Source of the DNA: Quillaja saponaria
Lineage: Eukaryota > Streptophyta > Magnoliopsida > Fabales > Quillajaceae
Length of the DNA stretch: 64,000 nt
Reading direction: 5' to 3'
Assembly: GCA_029379385.1 (NCBI GenBank)
Contig: CM055617.1
Location: 4,092,001-4,156,000, forward strand
The notes under the pieces were generated by a model that saw only the letters and a list, made by a program, of their open reading frames with translations, did not search any database and was not told the DNA's origin. The translations under genes were made by a program, and so were the position numbers. This document shows, one piece after another, positions 1 to 12,500 of the stretch (position 1 is its first letter; every line of letters begins with the position of its first letter).

Positions 1-2084
1 TTTCTGTAAGTTGCAAAGCCCTTCGATTGTTGTCCCCCACCTCTTGATCTTCATTACTAGGCAGAGAACTTTGTCTTGCGTCCATCTTCTCAGCATACAG
101 CTGGGATGCTCCATCTATTAGTTGATCACCCTCATCATTTATAAAAGTCTGTGAAATCCCATTGGCGCCCCTTTTCTGGGCTCTAATAGCAATGCAAATA
201 GGTGAGGCTAGCAACAGTACAAGCACAACAAATGTAAATATGCGAACCTGTAATTGAAGAGTAATGATGTTCTCTAATATTATAACAACCATAAGATAAG
301 TAGCAACCACTAGAGCAATCAATGAAAAACTATTTAGATGCTCCTTCTCATCTCCTTCATTTGAGTTGTGGATTCTGACAAACCACATAAGAAACAGTGT
401 ATTTATAGGAGGCAACAATGCCAGCATCAGAAGATATGCGGTGGGATTGCTATTGAATACTGTCTGATATACTTGAATCAATATAGCTCCGCTGAGACCA
501 AGGAATCCCTAACGAAAACATCACATTCAATGAGAAGATAAACTCTGGAATACTATCAATTATATGTGACATATAGCACCCTCGTGAACATCCCTTCACC
601 TATTCCACGATCAACTAAGTTGAAGGCATTATAAATATCTTGCAAATAAAAATGGCTTTCCTGTTTCTACAGCCTATAATCTCAAAGTGGTTTAAGGAGA
701 CTGTTTTTCCTAATGTTAAGAAAATTATACTTAAACAAGCAACTGTAGGACACAAAAAATGCTCGGAACCGAGTTAGATTAGATTGTATGAACAGGGAAA
801 TCATTAAGACAAATTCTCCACCATATCACATACTAGCATGTAGTTAACAATCCATCTCTGATGTCACTTTTGAATATTTAGAGCTCAAAAAGCAGATGAT
901 CCATGCTCCACATTCGAACTCACTCTAAAATTATTGCATTCGCCTTAACCTTTGATTACTCATAAGCTGGATTGAGTTTTGAATGTCCTTCCCTCCTTTT
1001 TATTTTGGCAGTTTGGGAGATGCATTGAGCAGGTTGGGATTTACAAGCACAAAGAAGTATTCATAATAGTGTGGGAAGGTAACTAAGATAACACAAGTAT
1101 TAGTCACAAGGCAAATGATAACCATTCCATGTATATAATAAGATTCCTTTTGCAAAACAATTTAAATAACCCTGAGTGAATCAATCTTCCAGCCAAAATG
1201 CCAATTCTGATGAATATGATCAGAATATGACCTTATCGTTAAGACATTTTTCACTGTATTGGAAAAAATTACATAATTTCTTTGACTCAATAAAATTTCC
1301 ATGATGGCAAAAATGCATTACAAACAAGTCTTATTCATTTGAGTAAAACTTAACAATTGGGCTAACACCTTTTTCTCAAAAAACAAGATCCCTGAGTAAC
1401 GAGTATCCCTAATTGAATGACTGGATCACACTTATAACTTCACCAACTACAACGTATTGAGATGAAATCCATATCAGTTACAGATATGAACCTAACAATT
1501 TTCTATAATTATGAAGGGATTGTAAGCTTTCATGGAATTCTAGCGAAAAACTTTGCTTGGAAACAAACAAAAATGACCGAAGCACATGCTGCACATCAAG
1601 AATTTACCTTCATGATGCCCACAATTGTGCCACTATAATTAGGGAAGTTCCGTACGCCAGTAACAACATTAGAAGTATTAAAGAAGCTCTGAGCATGAGC
1701 AGCCACGAACATGAACAAGCACATAACCGAAACCGGCGGCCGGTGAATGACGCCGACGACGGCAGCCCACATGAGAAAATAGCCCAAAAAGCACTGGACA
1801 GCACCCACCAGGTGAATCAACCACGGCCCAGCAACACTATTAGTCCCACGGCGGCTGGAAGCGTAATCATATAGAACGCCGGAGAGAACGCCAGCGTTGA
1901 CACCAATGTCCTTGAAGACGGAGACAACGTCGAGGGTTGACTGGTCGTAGTGTTGAGTGGTCTTGAGGGTTTGGGAGTATATAGAAAAAGTGTAGAGGGA
2001 GCCACTGGTACACTGAATCCATATACTTGCCACTGTTGATACCCATTTGGTATTGAGGTCGAAATTGAAGGAAAATTCCTCCAT
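1..2084 (-). CDS. Nodulin-like / MFS-type membrane transporter, 5' part (truncated by window edge)
   Basis: This is the N-terminal part of a plant nodulin-like protein of the major facilitator superfamily (the group containing Arabidopsis NFD4), a polytopic membrane protein whose substrate I cannot tell from sequence. Exon 1 is 1608-2084: it starts with ATG at 2084, gives 159 codons ending G-I-M-K, and is followed by donor GTAAAT. Exon 2 starts at 508 after a TTAG acceptor, continues in phase with G-F-L-G-L-S-G, and runs off the left edge. The intron is 1099 bp. Exon 1 encodes the typical opening (K-W-V-S-T-V-A-S-I-W-I-Q) and several hydrophobic spans with G-V-L-Y-D. Exon 2 adds two or more spans and then a hydrophilic loop. 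The C-terminal half lies outside the window. The family assignment is firm; the function is not. Confidence 0.9.
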
Positions 2085-3146
2085 TTGTCCTTTGCTTCCT
2101 TTCGGGACTCCTTATTCTTTTTTTTCAGATGGTCTGTCATGTTTATTTTGGTATCCACATTACACCAGGTGACCACCGTACCTACCCCACCTGTTGAATC
2201 TGTAATTGTTCTTAAGTTTCTTCCATCAAACTACCTTCTAATTTGTAATTTTTTTTATTTTTTATTTTTTGTATTAATGGACACATAAACTTAACTATTT
2301 TTACTGCCAAAAAAAAGTATTTAAGTAGTCTTCCCATGTATCAAAATTTGAGTTACCATGGAACAATATTTGGTAGTTATTTTCAATCTCGTCGTCCTAA
2401 CTGAAATCAAAATTTGCTTTTAGTTGCTGGAAACTAAAATTTACACCTCTAGTTTAAAGAAATCCATTCCTGTTAAATGGTGGACTGCTGCAAGTTACAA
2501 AGGGAGAAAAAAATTTATGTAAGAAAACAGACAGTAAAAAGTTTACTTGTTTCAGTCAATAGCCTCATGGGCAAATACTGTAGTCTGTACAGAACCTCTC
2601 CAAGATAGGGGAAATGTCCGAAGCCAAAACTGGAAGTACCTAGCTGGAAATTTTGAATCTAATTAACAAAACTCCCCCTCACAAATGCTATATGCTCCGG
2701 GCAACAATGGACACTCATTGCCATTATAGAACAGAATCACATCCTCTTCACTGAGCACATGGCTGGGTTATCTTTGTAAGTTATGATGCTTCTTCCCAAA
2801 ACCAAAACCACCTTATTGGAAAGATCCAAGAAATAAATGGAATATTCTGAAGCATTTATCCAGGCCCTCCACCATCCACATTTATCCAATTACAACAAAA
2901 TTTTTGTTACATGATTCTTCCCAGCGAGAAGTTTTCTCCTAGCAAAACTCTTCTTTATATCCCAAAACCCTAAATTCAATATCAAAACTTCTGGATGTCC
3001 TTCAAACTTCCAAGTTAAACTGCTTCGGTCTAAGCAGCAGCTCATCTACAAATCAGGGCCTCACCATAGGCAGTACACAAGTGCCACGGCACATCAACGT
3101 CAATGCTCTTTAGTGCAGCAACCAAGTTACCAGTTCCACCAAAAAA
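2085..3146. other. Spacer: upstream region of the MFS gene and 3' UTR of the next gene
   Basis: No coding exon is visible here. Both neighbours are on the minus strand, so this interval should hold the 3' untranslated region of the ubiquitin-hydrolase-like gene (stop at 3147) and the promoter of the MFS gene (start at 2084). Several T-rich runs occur around 2230-2320. I could not place a TATA box or poly(A) site with confidence. Confidence 0.6.
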
Positions 3147-6100
3147 CTAGTTTACAGCTTCAAAGAAAAGGACCTGAGGTTGCAGATGGCCCCTTTCACA
3201 AATTCTCATAACATCAGCCCATCCACCAATTACCTAGATGCAGAGAAGTTATTTCAACAAGAGAAAGAATGGAACAACATATGGTTATATTTTTGAAGGT
3301 TAACTCACCTTGACAGTCATGTCATCATACATAATCCATCGTTCATGATCGTGGCTATAAGCGAAACAATGGTAGTGTTGTCCATAGTAGCAAACCTAAA
3401 TTAGAGAATGTATATCAGGCACTTCCGGATGCAGAAGATTGTATTGAAAGTTACTGTTGCACCAGTTTTTCCTTTCAACATGTTAATGCGAACCAACTGA
3501 ACATAAAATATAGAGAATAGCAATAAGAGAAATAGCTGTACATACTCCACTAAACTGAAAACTTGTTACTCCAAAATTTTCACCATTTCATTCTAGTTAC
3601 TCCAAAATTTTCATCATTTCATTCTTCCAAAGTTCCTTTCTTTCTTTCTTTAGGGTAATAATATGCTTGCAGAAGTTACTTATCAATAACCCTACTTTCA
3701 GAATAAATAACTATAAATATCTGCAATCCATGAATATTTGATCGTCCAATTACATACCACTGAAACCAAGTTATGTGTGTTTTTTGGATCTAAACCACGA
3801 TAAAGGACACTGATATCTATCTCTGTATTCAGGGCTGCCAGTGTTGCTGTTATGTCATCAGAACTCTCACATGTATTTTGCCAACCTAAAACTGCAAAAT
3901 CCGGACATACAGATAAATATAGAAGGTCCCAGAAAGTTACAACAGACAAACAAGGTGAGGATTCCATGATCAACACACAAGATACCTGTCGTGAAAACAT
4001 GTGGTGAAGTTGAAAGAAAGTGATGGATATAGTTGGGCTTGCCACATCCACCAGCCTCTGTATCACAAGTTAACTGATGATTCATCTCTACGAGATTCAA
4101 GAGCTCATCAAAGGAGCTTTCCGAACACAAAACCTGAAAAATTCAAGAAATATTATTCGGAAGACAAGACCAAACACAGCATCACAGCCCTCGACTATCT
4201 TCAAGTAAATTAGAAAATTACAAAAATTGTACCAATGAAAAGAAAATCTATCTCAAGATACCTTCATAGTTCGGAGGGCACTGGCATTTATATTGTGGAA
4301 GAAGGAAGTATACTTCAGATGCCTGGACTCAAGACCACAATGGTAACAGTTCATTCTTTCAAAAATGTCCATTCCAAAGAGGGAATGCACTATACAAGGA
4401 TTCTTTGGACAATCCCATGATCCCATGCAATTGCTTTCCACAGATTCTGTATCGGAAACACTTGAACCAGGAGTAAATGAACGATGAAGGCAATCAAATA
4501 TTACTGCCAGTACTTCAGAAGCATCATTCATCTGAGCCTGTCAATGTCATTATCTTAAGTCAACTTTTTACGAAATGCATTTCAGTATAATTTTTTGATC
4601 CACACGTAAAATGACAAAAGTCATAGTTATAGGAAACTTATAAGCGAGGAAAGCAGAAGCATAATAGCTCTGTGAGATTACCTCCTGGAAGAAGTTACTT
4701 TCGGGATACAGATTGCTAAGAGCTATCCTCAGAGAAGTAGGGGCAACTGCTTCTCTATGTGTATCCTTGGATGCAGTACTCATGGCAGTAAAGATCTCAA
4801 ATAATGCACAGACAACACAAGGATCACCAACATGAACATGCTCTGATTGTGATCTCCTAAGAAACTCATTTCGAAACCGGCTCAGATGCCACAGGGACTA
4901 AGCTCATGGCATGGGAAGAAAGAAGTTTCAAGGTCAAAGTCAATAACGCATGAATGACAGGAAATATACCAACAGAATGCAGGAAAAGGGACCTACCTGT
5001 ATAATAACATTGCAGAAAGCAATTGTATTCACCCACTTCATTCTTCAGCCCTGCACCAAAGACATCGGCTCCATTCACATTCTTAACTGTATCTTCCTCC
5101 AACGAACCTCCAAAATTATCTACATACAGAAAAGCTGTGTATTCTTAATCCTGAAACCAAAAGAAATTCTTCTTCGAAGAAGCAGAACTAAGCTCATTCT
5201 TACAGCTAATGCAACAGAAACTGAAAGATCAGCAGAACAAGCAAGTGAGTTGCAAAAAGTTTAAGATTTAAAGTTTAAGCCAGTCCACAATGATACATGT
5301 ATCCCAAAGAGAAAATATACCAAGGCCTGGTCTGCTTTAACCAGAGAAAAGACCCAAAAATTACACATATGCATACACGTCTATGCAACTTCAAAGCCTC
5401 AAAGGTGTTAGTGGGTTCTGTTACCTTAAGCTTTTGGAAAATTGGTAAACCAATATGGCATCAGAACGTGATACTTACAATGCTGCTTAGTTTATTCTGT
5501 TCCTTTTCAATATTTATGCCAATATCATGTCGTTGTTGACTTCTTGTGGTTTCACCTACTTAGTTCCGTTGCATGGTCAACATGCAAGTGCAGTAGAGGA
5601 TGACTATTAGTGTGTCAAGATTGATATACATAGTTTGACCCATTCCCTACTATTATAATATTTTGACACAACTGATAATACGATACGACACATTAAACAG
5701 AAAACTATTAAGTTCTACAGGATGCTGATAAAGGCTGTACTTTATTAATATTAATATGCAATGCAGATTGGCAAGATTTAGCCCAACATCAAACAATGGA
5801 CCCAATTTTGGTGTGGCTGCATTATTCGTACATCACCGGGAGAGAATGACATTACAGTATTAAGGAATGTCATTAAATATATATAGTATAAGAAATGTGT
5901 ATGCACATTCATTTTAATCATCAAGTTATTGATGAATTTGATTACAGACTTGCATTTGAAGAATATAATACTTTGAGTTACATAACAACAACTTTAGCAC
6001 AATTCAGAAATATGTCTACATCCTACACACATAAAGGAACGGACATATGTGTAGTTGACACTTGACCCCATATATACTTCCTCCCACTGATACGGGTCAA

Positions 6101-9100
6101 GCAAGATACATGCAGACCCAAGTCAATCTATTGATGATACGGTACACATGCCCTGTTAGTACTTAGTAGGAAGATAGACAAATTAAATAATGAGTATTTG
6201 CTCAAGAATTTCTACTAAGAAAGCTTACAGGCTTGGCAGGAATGCCCCTCCTGCAATGCATTTAATAATCTCTTAACTGCACTTCTTAAGTTCTACACTT
6301 CCACAATTATTTCGTAAAACCCCTTATACTTTGTCCTCCCTCTACTATGTCAGCCACTGGTTCCCAGTTATCAATATCCTATTATCCACTATTCGATTAG
6401 AACACCTAAAAAAGAGAAGGAGTTGTAGAGCTTGCATGCTTTTAGTTATTTCCTTGAGGAATTTGAGTCAGTAATACTCTGTTAAAGGCAGCTTTCTTTG
6501 CGGAACATAGCTTCACTTTTCATGGCACCCTCTGGTGTTTGGCCTCCGGATCATTTTTAAAAGGTTTTTATACTAGATATTCATCGAGATAGGAAGACCT
6601 ACTGTCTAGTTAGTGCTTAGAGCTGCTTATATTTTTATTTATTTCCCTTATCTCTTTTGATACAATGACGTTTAGTTACTACCAAAAAAAAAAAAAGAGC
6701 AGAAAATAAAAGCAAGAGATTACATGTAAATATTATATTAGAAACTTTACCAAGACTCTGGCGTACAGCTTTTTTAAGGTCAGCTTGGAATCTTTCCTCC
6801 TCCTCATCCTCTACTCGCAATTCTCTCAAAGTCTTTGCTCCATTCTCTCCAAGCACTGATAGACATGGATTTAAAGATGCCTCTTATATAATGAAAAGAA
6901 AGGATTTCAGAACATCAAAATGCTCTAAATTTGACGTATAAAAACTTGAGATCTTTACATTGATAGGTGACTTTAAACAAAAGAACTTCTTACAAAGTGG
7001 CAATATTCATCGGGTCAATAAAATGATTAATTTCCCCAGTGAAATTATCTGAGATATATTTCCCTCCACAGAAGATAAAGGACCAACCCTAGTACCCCAC
7101 ACAAGGGGCAAAAGTTGTTGTATGACTATGGCTTGACCTACCAAGTAAACAGAACGACAGTAATAGCGAGCAACTGATTTCATGTTTTATACATAACAAA
7201 TCAAGAATGCTCAGTCCGATTAATGACATGAGCACATATTTTTATGGGGGAGACTAGAAAACATAAGAAACAAATCAAGATATTGAAGCCCACACATCTG
7301 CCAATGCAAAAATAGAAAATAAAGCTTGTAATGCTGCTGATGTGTATAAACAAACTGTCATGATGATACTAACTAAATACACTCTTTCAAAATGCCTGTT
7401 AAAGCATCTAAGTTCATCCATGGAACTGTTGGGCAACAAGATATAGTGCAACAAACTGCAACTTAAAATCAATCATGGATCAAACATAATTACCACTTAC
7501 AGACCATGCTCAGAATAATATGAATTAAAAGGGAAAGAAACTTGTACAAGGTTAGAACTAAACATTATTAGTACCTTGACAGTTATCAAATTTGACTAGC
7601 TCTCTTAAGTGACTTTCAGTATGGGTACTCCCAGCATCAATATTCTCTTTTCTGGATGATACATTGTCAAACTTACCGTCACGCAACCTGGAAGAACTTT
7701 TCTGCCGTTTACCTCTTCTTCCTGTACGCCAATCAGACAAAAGAAGACCATCCTCTGAAACGCTTCCGTTCGGTAGGTCTGCTTCAGAAAAGAGGCAAAG
7801 AAAACCTCAAACCTATCCCTATCCCAATCCCATTTGAGAATCTTAAAGTGTTAAGTACTGACCTTCTTTAACTTTCGGGTGATGTGTATGACGAGCCTCT
7901 TGGGTACTAGAATCAGTTGAAGACTCGACTAGTACTGCAGAACCATTTGCTGTTCTCGTATGCAAACCTTCTACACTGTTTGAGAACCCGTTCTCCATTG
8001 CTACCTGTTCCTGAAAAAGTGGAAGTTCAGAGAGGTTTTCCCCTAATATCTATATATTACCTAAAACGACCAAGGGTCTTGGCTCAGTTATCATCTGCTC
8101 TCTCATATGAGGAAGATGTCAAGGGTTTGATGGGGTAAATAGCTAAACCTTAAATCTCAATGGAAGGAGTCAGTAATGGGGAAAGGGAAAGGGCCCAGCC
8201 ACTTTGAGGAGCTTCAGTCTGGAAAGCCTCCAATAAGCCAAAAAGAAAATTATACAACTGCTATTTAAATTGGATTGAACAGAACTAAAATTCAATTTAA
8301 CACAATTCACATGTTTTCACCTTAATGTCCAATTGTCATCAACAGGAATTTGATGACCAAAAACAAAATATTCTACCCCATTACATGTGATTAGAAAGAC
8401 TCAGATTTTGTACCAGTATAGGAGGTCTCAGCTGCTCATGTGCATATGGATCATCAGCTACAGGCTTAAAATGAGCATCATGAAGATCCTCTACCACCTT
8501 CTCCGGATATGGGAAATTGCTTTTCTTATGTTGCTCAGCTAGGTGCTTCTGTTTAGCCTCATTTTCTATCTGCCTTTGAAACTCCAAAGTTTCTTCAAGC
8601 TTTTTTTCCTCCTCTTCCAGCTCAATTTTAAGTCTAAATTCCTCTTCCTGTTGTTCAAAGTCATCACTATTCATAGACACAATTATCTCAGTTTCTGGAT
8701 GGTCACTATCAGGTGCAACTGGATATGAACTGCAACCGGGACACATCAAACATAAGTTAAAAATAGACTATCCAGCTTAAGTGTTCAGAACTGAAGCTCA
8801 AAAGGTGAAATTGAAATGATAGGGAGAATACACTAACTCAAGCATCTTTGACTGAAGCATGAGCTGATCGTGACAGCCTAGCATAGCCTGCAAGGGAGGG
8901 AAAACATTAGACGTTCTCATTTAGAGATAGTAGCAAAAAAAAAAAAAAAAAAGACAAGATCATCACCTTTGAATCTCTTGTTTTCTTATTCTCTTTATTC
9001 TTTTTTTTATCCTTTGCCTTTTCTTGCATATGTCTTGGATTATCAGTTCCTCCTCTAACAACCTTCTTTGAATCAAGAGCAAGTTCAGCTAAAAATGCCT

Positions 9101-12100
9101 CTCTTGCAGCGTCAGACTTCTCTGTGGCATCTTTCTCAGCCAAATCCTCCAAGTGTGCCTGAAGAACGAGGGAAACAAAGGTAACATTTAGTTTGCGTCA
9201 GAAAAAGTTAGCTTCAAAACTTGGTTAAGAGTATCAACACAGACACTCAGGTATGATTTCACTAGAGGCAGTAATATTGCTTGATAATCATGAGCAGAAA
9301 CAGGCTCAAGTCTAAGTTCCAACTGTTGCATCCCTGTAACATTTTGCAAGAGTCGTGCATCGATTTTGCTAATCTGCATCACAAAATAAGTGAGTCAAAA
9401 TGTCAAGGGTCAAAATCATTCTCAGTACATTTTTAAGTGCATCTATAACAAACAAAAAAATAATAATAATAACTGACCTCTATAGACAAGTGTTCTTTCA
9501 GTTTCTGAATCGCAATTTTTATACAAGTATCCATTTGATTCAGATAGTCCTTGCTTCTCCATTCATCATCTTCGCCAGATTCCAAGTCACGTAACTGAGA
9601 AGTCACACCAGCATAAGTTTCCTCATATCCAAATTGATTAATATTCATTGCTTCTGCTTCTTGTAAAACATTAGATATGGCATCCAACTCAAACCTATTG
9701 CTGACATTCATCACATCATTCTCACTCTCAATGAGCTCTTCTCTCCGCTTTCTTAGGACAGATTCGTAGCTTTGGTGGACAAACTCAGTAACATTTTCCC
9801 TCTTCTTACCTTCCTCAAGACAAAGGTCCTCCACTGCCTGCAAAGCTTCCTCAGAACTGATACGAGCACACTTTTTCTCACAAAGGCTCTGTAGGTGATA
9901 AAATTCCTTCTCAAGATGTTGGAGAATTTCCATTCCTTGATGTATTTTGTCTTCTTTTGTACGCATCCATGATGCCAATTGATCCCCACTAGAGGAACCT
10001 GAAAATATCCAGGACAGAAAAGCATCTGCATGGGTTGAAACCCCATTGGATGAAGCTGCAGCATCCACATCATCTGAAGCAGCACCTTCAATTATGCCGG
10101 CAGCGAATTCTGTTGGCAATAAACATTCATCCAGAAGGAGGCATGATGAATCTCCATCAAGAACAATCTTCTCTCTGATCTCAGGAACATGACTGACGTT
10201 GTTTATATCATCCATGGGGCTGCTATTCTTCTCAGAATATCTACCCAAACCACAAGCATGAGATAACTCCTGCAAAAATTTAAGGATTTTCTTAATCTGT
10301 TCAGCCCCCAGAAAGCAGATAAGCAAAGGTGATTGGTCCACACCATGGGTCAGAAGCTGAGAACCTGAAGCATGACCCTGTAGCTCATCCATTGTAAATT
10401 GCATGACCTTGTTAAAATGGCTACCAGCAAGGAATTTCTCTTTAATAAGCATCTCAAATAATGCATGAATTTTTTCAAGCAATTTTGCACGCTCAGAGTC
10501 ATCAGATAATGGCCAATTATCAGCAAGAGGAAATCCTTTAGAACCTTGGTTCTCAACACTATACCTACACTCAGTTTCACCATAGTTATTGTCCTCTAGT
10601 GTACAATTATTTAATCTATGTCCCAAGTTGCCCTTCTCGGGGTAAGAGTTCCATGCATCTTTAAAGCAGTCCTCATACTCTTCATCATGATCACGTGAGT
10701 AGGAATCCTCCGCGAACTTAGAATCTTCAGCCTTTCTTTGATTTCCAAGCATTTTAACTGCAGCTGAGATATCTAGAGGCTTCCAAGAACAATTAAGAAG
10801 TATCTCAATCTGTTCATTGTCAACATTTTGAGGCAAAAGTCTCTGCATTTTGGGCAAAAGGTTTCCCATATGTTCCTGAACAACATGCTGCATGTGAGAT
10901 TCTGGATCTGCATACTTTTCATTACAACGGCAGCAAACCCAGAATTTCCATGTTTTATTAGCCTCAGCATATGATAAAGCTTCTGACAAAACTTCATTGG
11001 CTAAACTATCCTTGGAAGACCCAAAATGGGACTTGAGACCACAAACCCTGATCCTAAGCAAGTCCTTCTTCATATCAACACTTGTAGAATTCCAATATGA
11101 GCGAACCCAGTCCCTCCTTTCTGTTTTAGTCCCATTTTTCCGCATATTCCCGTACTTTCGACGATCCCCTACTCTCTGGCTAGAGACTGAAGGCGTATCC
11201 AATGCCCTGTCATCATTGTCTCCCTCATTTTGAGACTGAGGTGACTCAGACTTTTGCTGTAACAACCTTGCAGCAGCCACTCGAACTTCGATCTCTTTCC
11301 TCCTTTCTTCTGGTGTCTTGGTTGCTTTCTTTATCTCATTTGGCCTTCTAGCTTGTACCAACCTCACCTCCATCGGGTCCTCAATAGCCCTCCTTATTGG
11401 AATTAACCGAAACTTCTCCTCCCCATTTCCTAGATTCTTCATCCAAGTCGATAAGGAAGCAATGTTTGACTTCTGAATTAGCTGCCGCAACTCATTTTGA
11501 ACATGCCCTATCCTGGATTCCACCGTCGATTCCTTCTGCTGGCTCTCATCTTGCAAACTCTCCTTGGCAGGGTCAACTGGATTTTGAATTGAGAGTGCCC
11601 TTTCACACTCTTGTACAACCTCCTCATACTCCTTCCCATCATTCGCAGCCTCATACAGCAAATTAGCATAGAAATGTGCAAACTCAATTGAATTAGGTGA
11701 CAGCTCAACTGCTTTCCGTGCTGACTCAATAGCATTCTTCAAATGTCGTTGCTTCGCACTCGGGTCATCAATTATTGATGATACTTTGACACACACCGTC
11801 CCCTGTACTCGATTAATTAAGGCTGAACTAACCGAGTTTTCATGCTTCGAACATGATTCCTTCATGAGCCTCAATGCCTTAGTGTGGTTCCCGCGCCGAA
11901 GCGCAGTGAGGGCTCGCTCGCATTCAAGCTTGATTGTTGAGTAAACCGAATCATCAGATTGAACCGGCGGTTCGATCTTAGTTTGGTTAGTAAGGTTGTG
12001 GTTCGGGGTATTCGAATTCGGGAACAACTCTGGTTCAGCTGAAATATGAGCATCGGCGGCTCCACCGACATCAGATTGTATCACCGGAGAAGCCGCCGTA

Positions 12101-12144
12101 AATGGTTTGGACCGCGGAGCAAAGTTTTTCTTCTTGTGCCCCAT
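3147..12144 (-). CDS. DUF627/DUF629 ubiquitin carboxyl-terminal hydrolase-like protein, 15 exons, with a 1-base frame break in exon 9
   Basis: This is a plant ubiquitin-hydrolase-related protein of the At3g47910 family. Exons (high to low): 12144-9478, 9373-9245, 9158-8967, 8887-8838, 8729-8414, 8010-7863, 7778-7575, 6855-6751, 5119-4997, 4897-4682, 4537-4262, 4133-3986, 3891-3758, 3395-3309, 3233-3147. All have GT/AG ends and matching phases except the exon 9/10 join. Exon 1 holds DUF627 (about residues 70-180), DUF629 and a C2H2-like finger near residue 400. Exon 5 is a Glu/Lys-rich coiled coil. The UCH domain starts in exon 9 (G-L-K-N-E-V-G-E-Y-N-C-F) and ends with the His box in exon 14 (Y-H-C-F-A-Y-S-H). 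About 1626 residues are expected. One extra base near 5012 shifts the frame just after the Cys box, so normal splicing would hit TGA at 4868-4866. The ATG at 12144 is the first true ATG; the codon before it is TTG. Whether the family is catalytically active is uncertain. Confidence 0.9.
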
Positions 12145-12500
12145 CAATTGAATTTATATCAATCTGATACACATGCATATATACCTATACACCTATATCT
12201 ATGTATTTATATATATACCCAGAGAGCAAAATAGAGAGGAATACACAGAGTCGTCAAAGTAGATAGAGAGAGAGAGAGAGAGAGAGGGAGACTTACTTGG
12301 GATTCTAGAGAGAGAGAGAGAGGGAGGGAGACTTACTTGGGATTCTAGAGAGAGAGAGAGATGTGGTACAGGTGGGCAGCAGAGAGTGAATGCGATAAAA
12401 TAGTTCAAATAGAAGGGCCTAACCGGTGACGATGACGGAGAATAATCGGCGGTGAAACCCAGGACGATAGCCGAGAGTAGCAAGTCGGGCTACCTCTGTG
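12145..12500 (-). promoter_or_regulatory. 5' leader of the ubiquitin-hydrolase-like gene, CT-rich, with a candidate leader intron
   Basis: Read on the minus strand, the leader has long CT runs (GA on the plus strand at about 12264-12287, 12308-12325 and 12348-12360). A strong candidate donor GTAAGT occurs twice, at 12296-12291 and 12336-12331. A candidate acceptor ending in CAG lies at 12166-12164, 20 bases upstream of the ATG. A leader intron of about 133 or 173 bp is therefore plausible. This rests on splice-site matches alone. Confidence 0.45.
12287..12366. repeat. 40-bp tandem duplication in the 5' leader
   Basis: The block beginning GGAGACTTACTTGGGATTCT occurs twice at a 40-bp period (ACTTAC at 12291 and 12331) and is flanked by GA runs. 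The duplicated unit carries a consensus 5' splice site on the minus strand. Confidence 0.85.

Noticed and set aside
7275..7472. Open frame in the ubiquitin-hydrolase-like gene considered as an extra exon
   Set aside because: The flanking exons (7575-7778 and 6751-6855) already join in phase with conserved sequence, and this frame has no fitting splice sites or family match.
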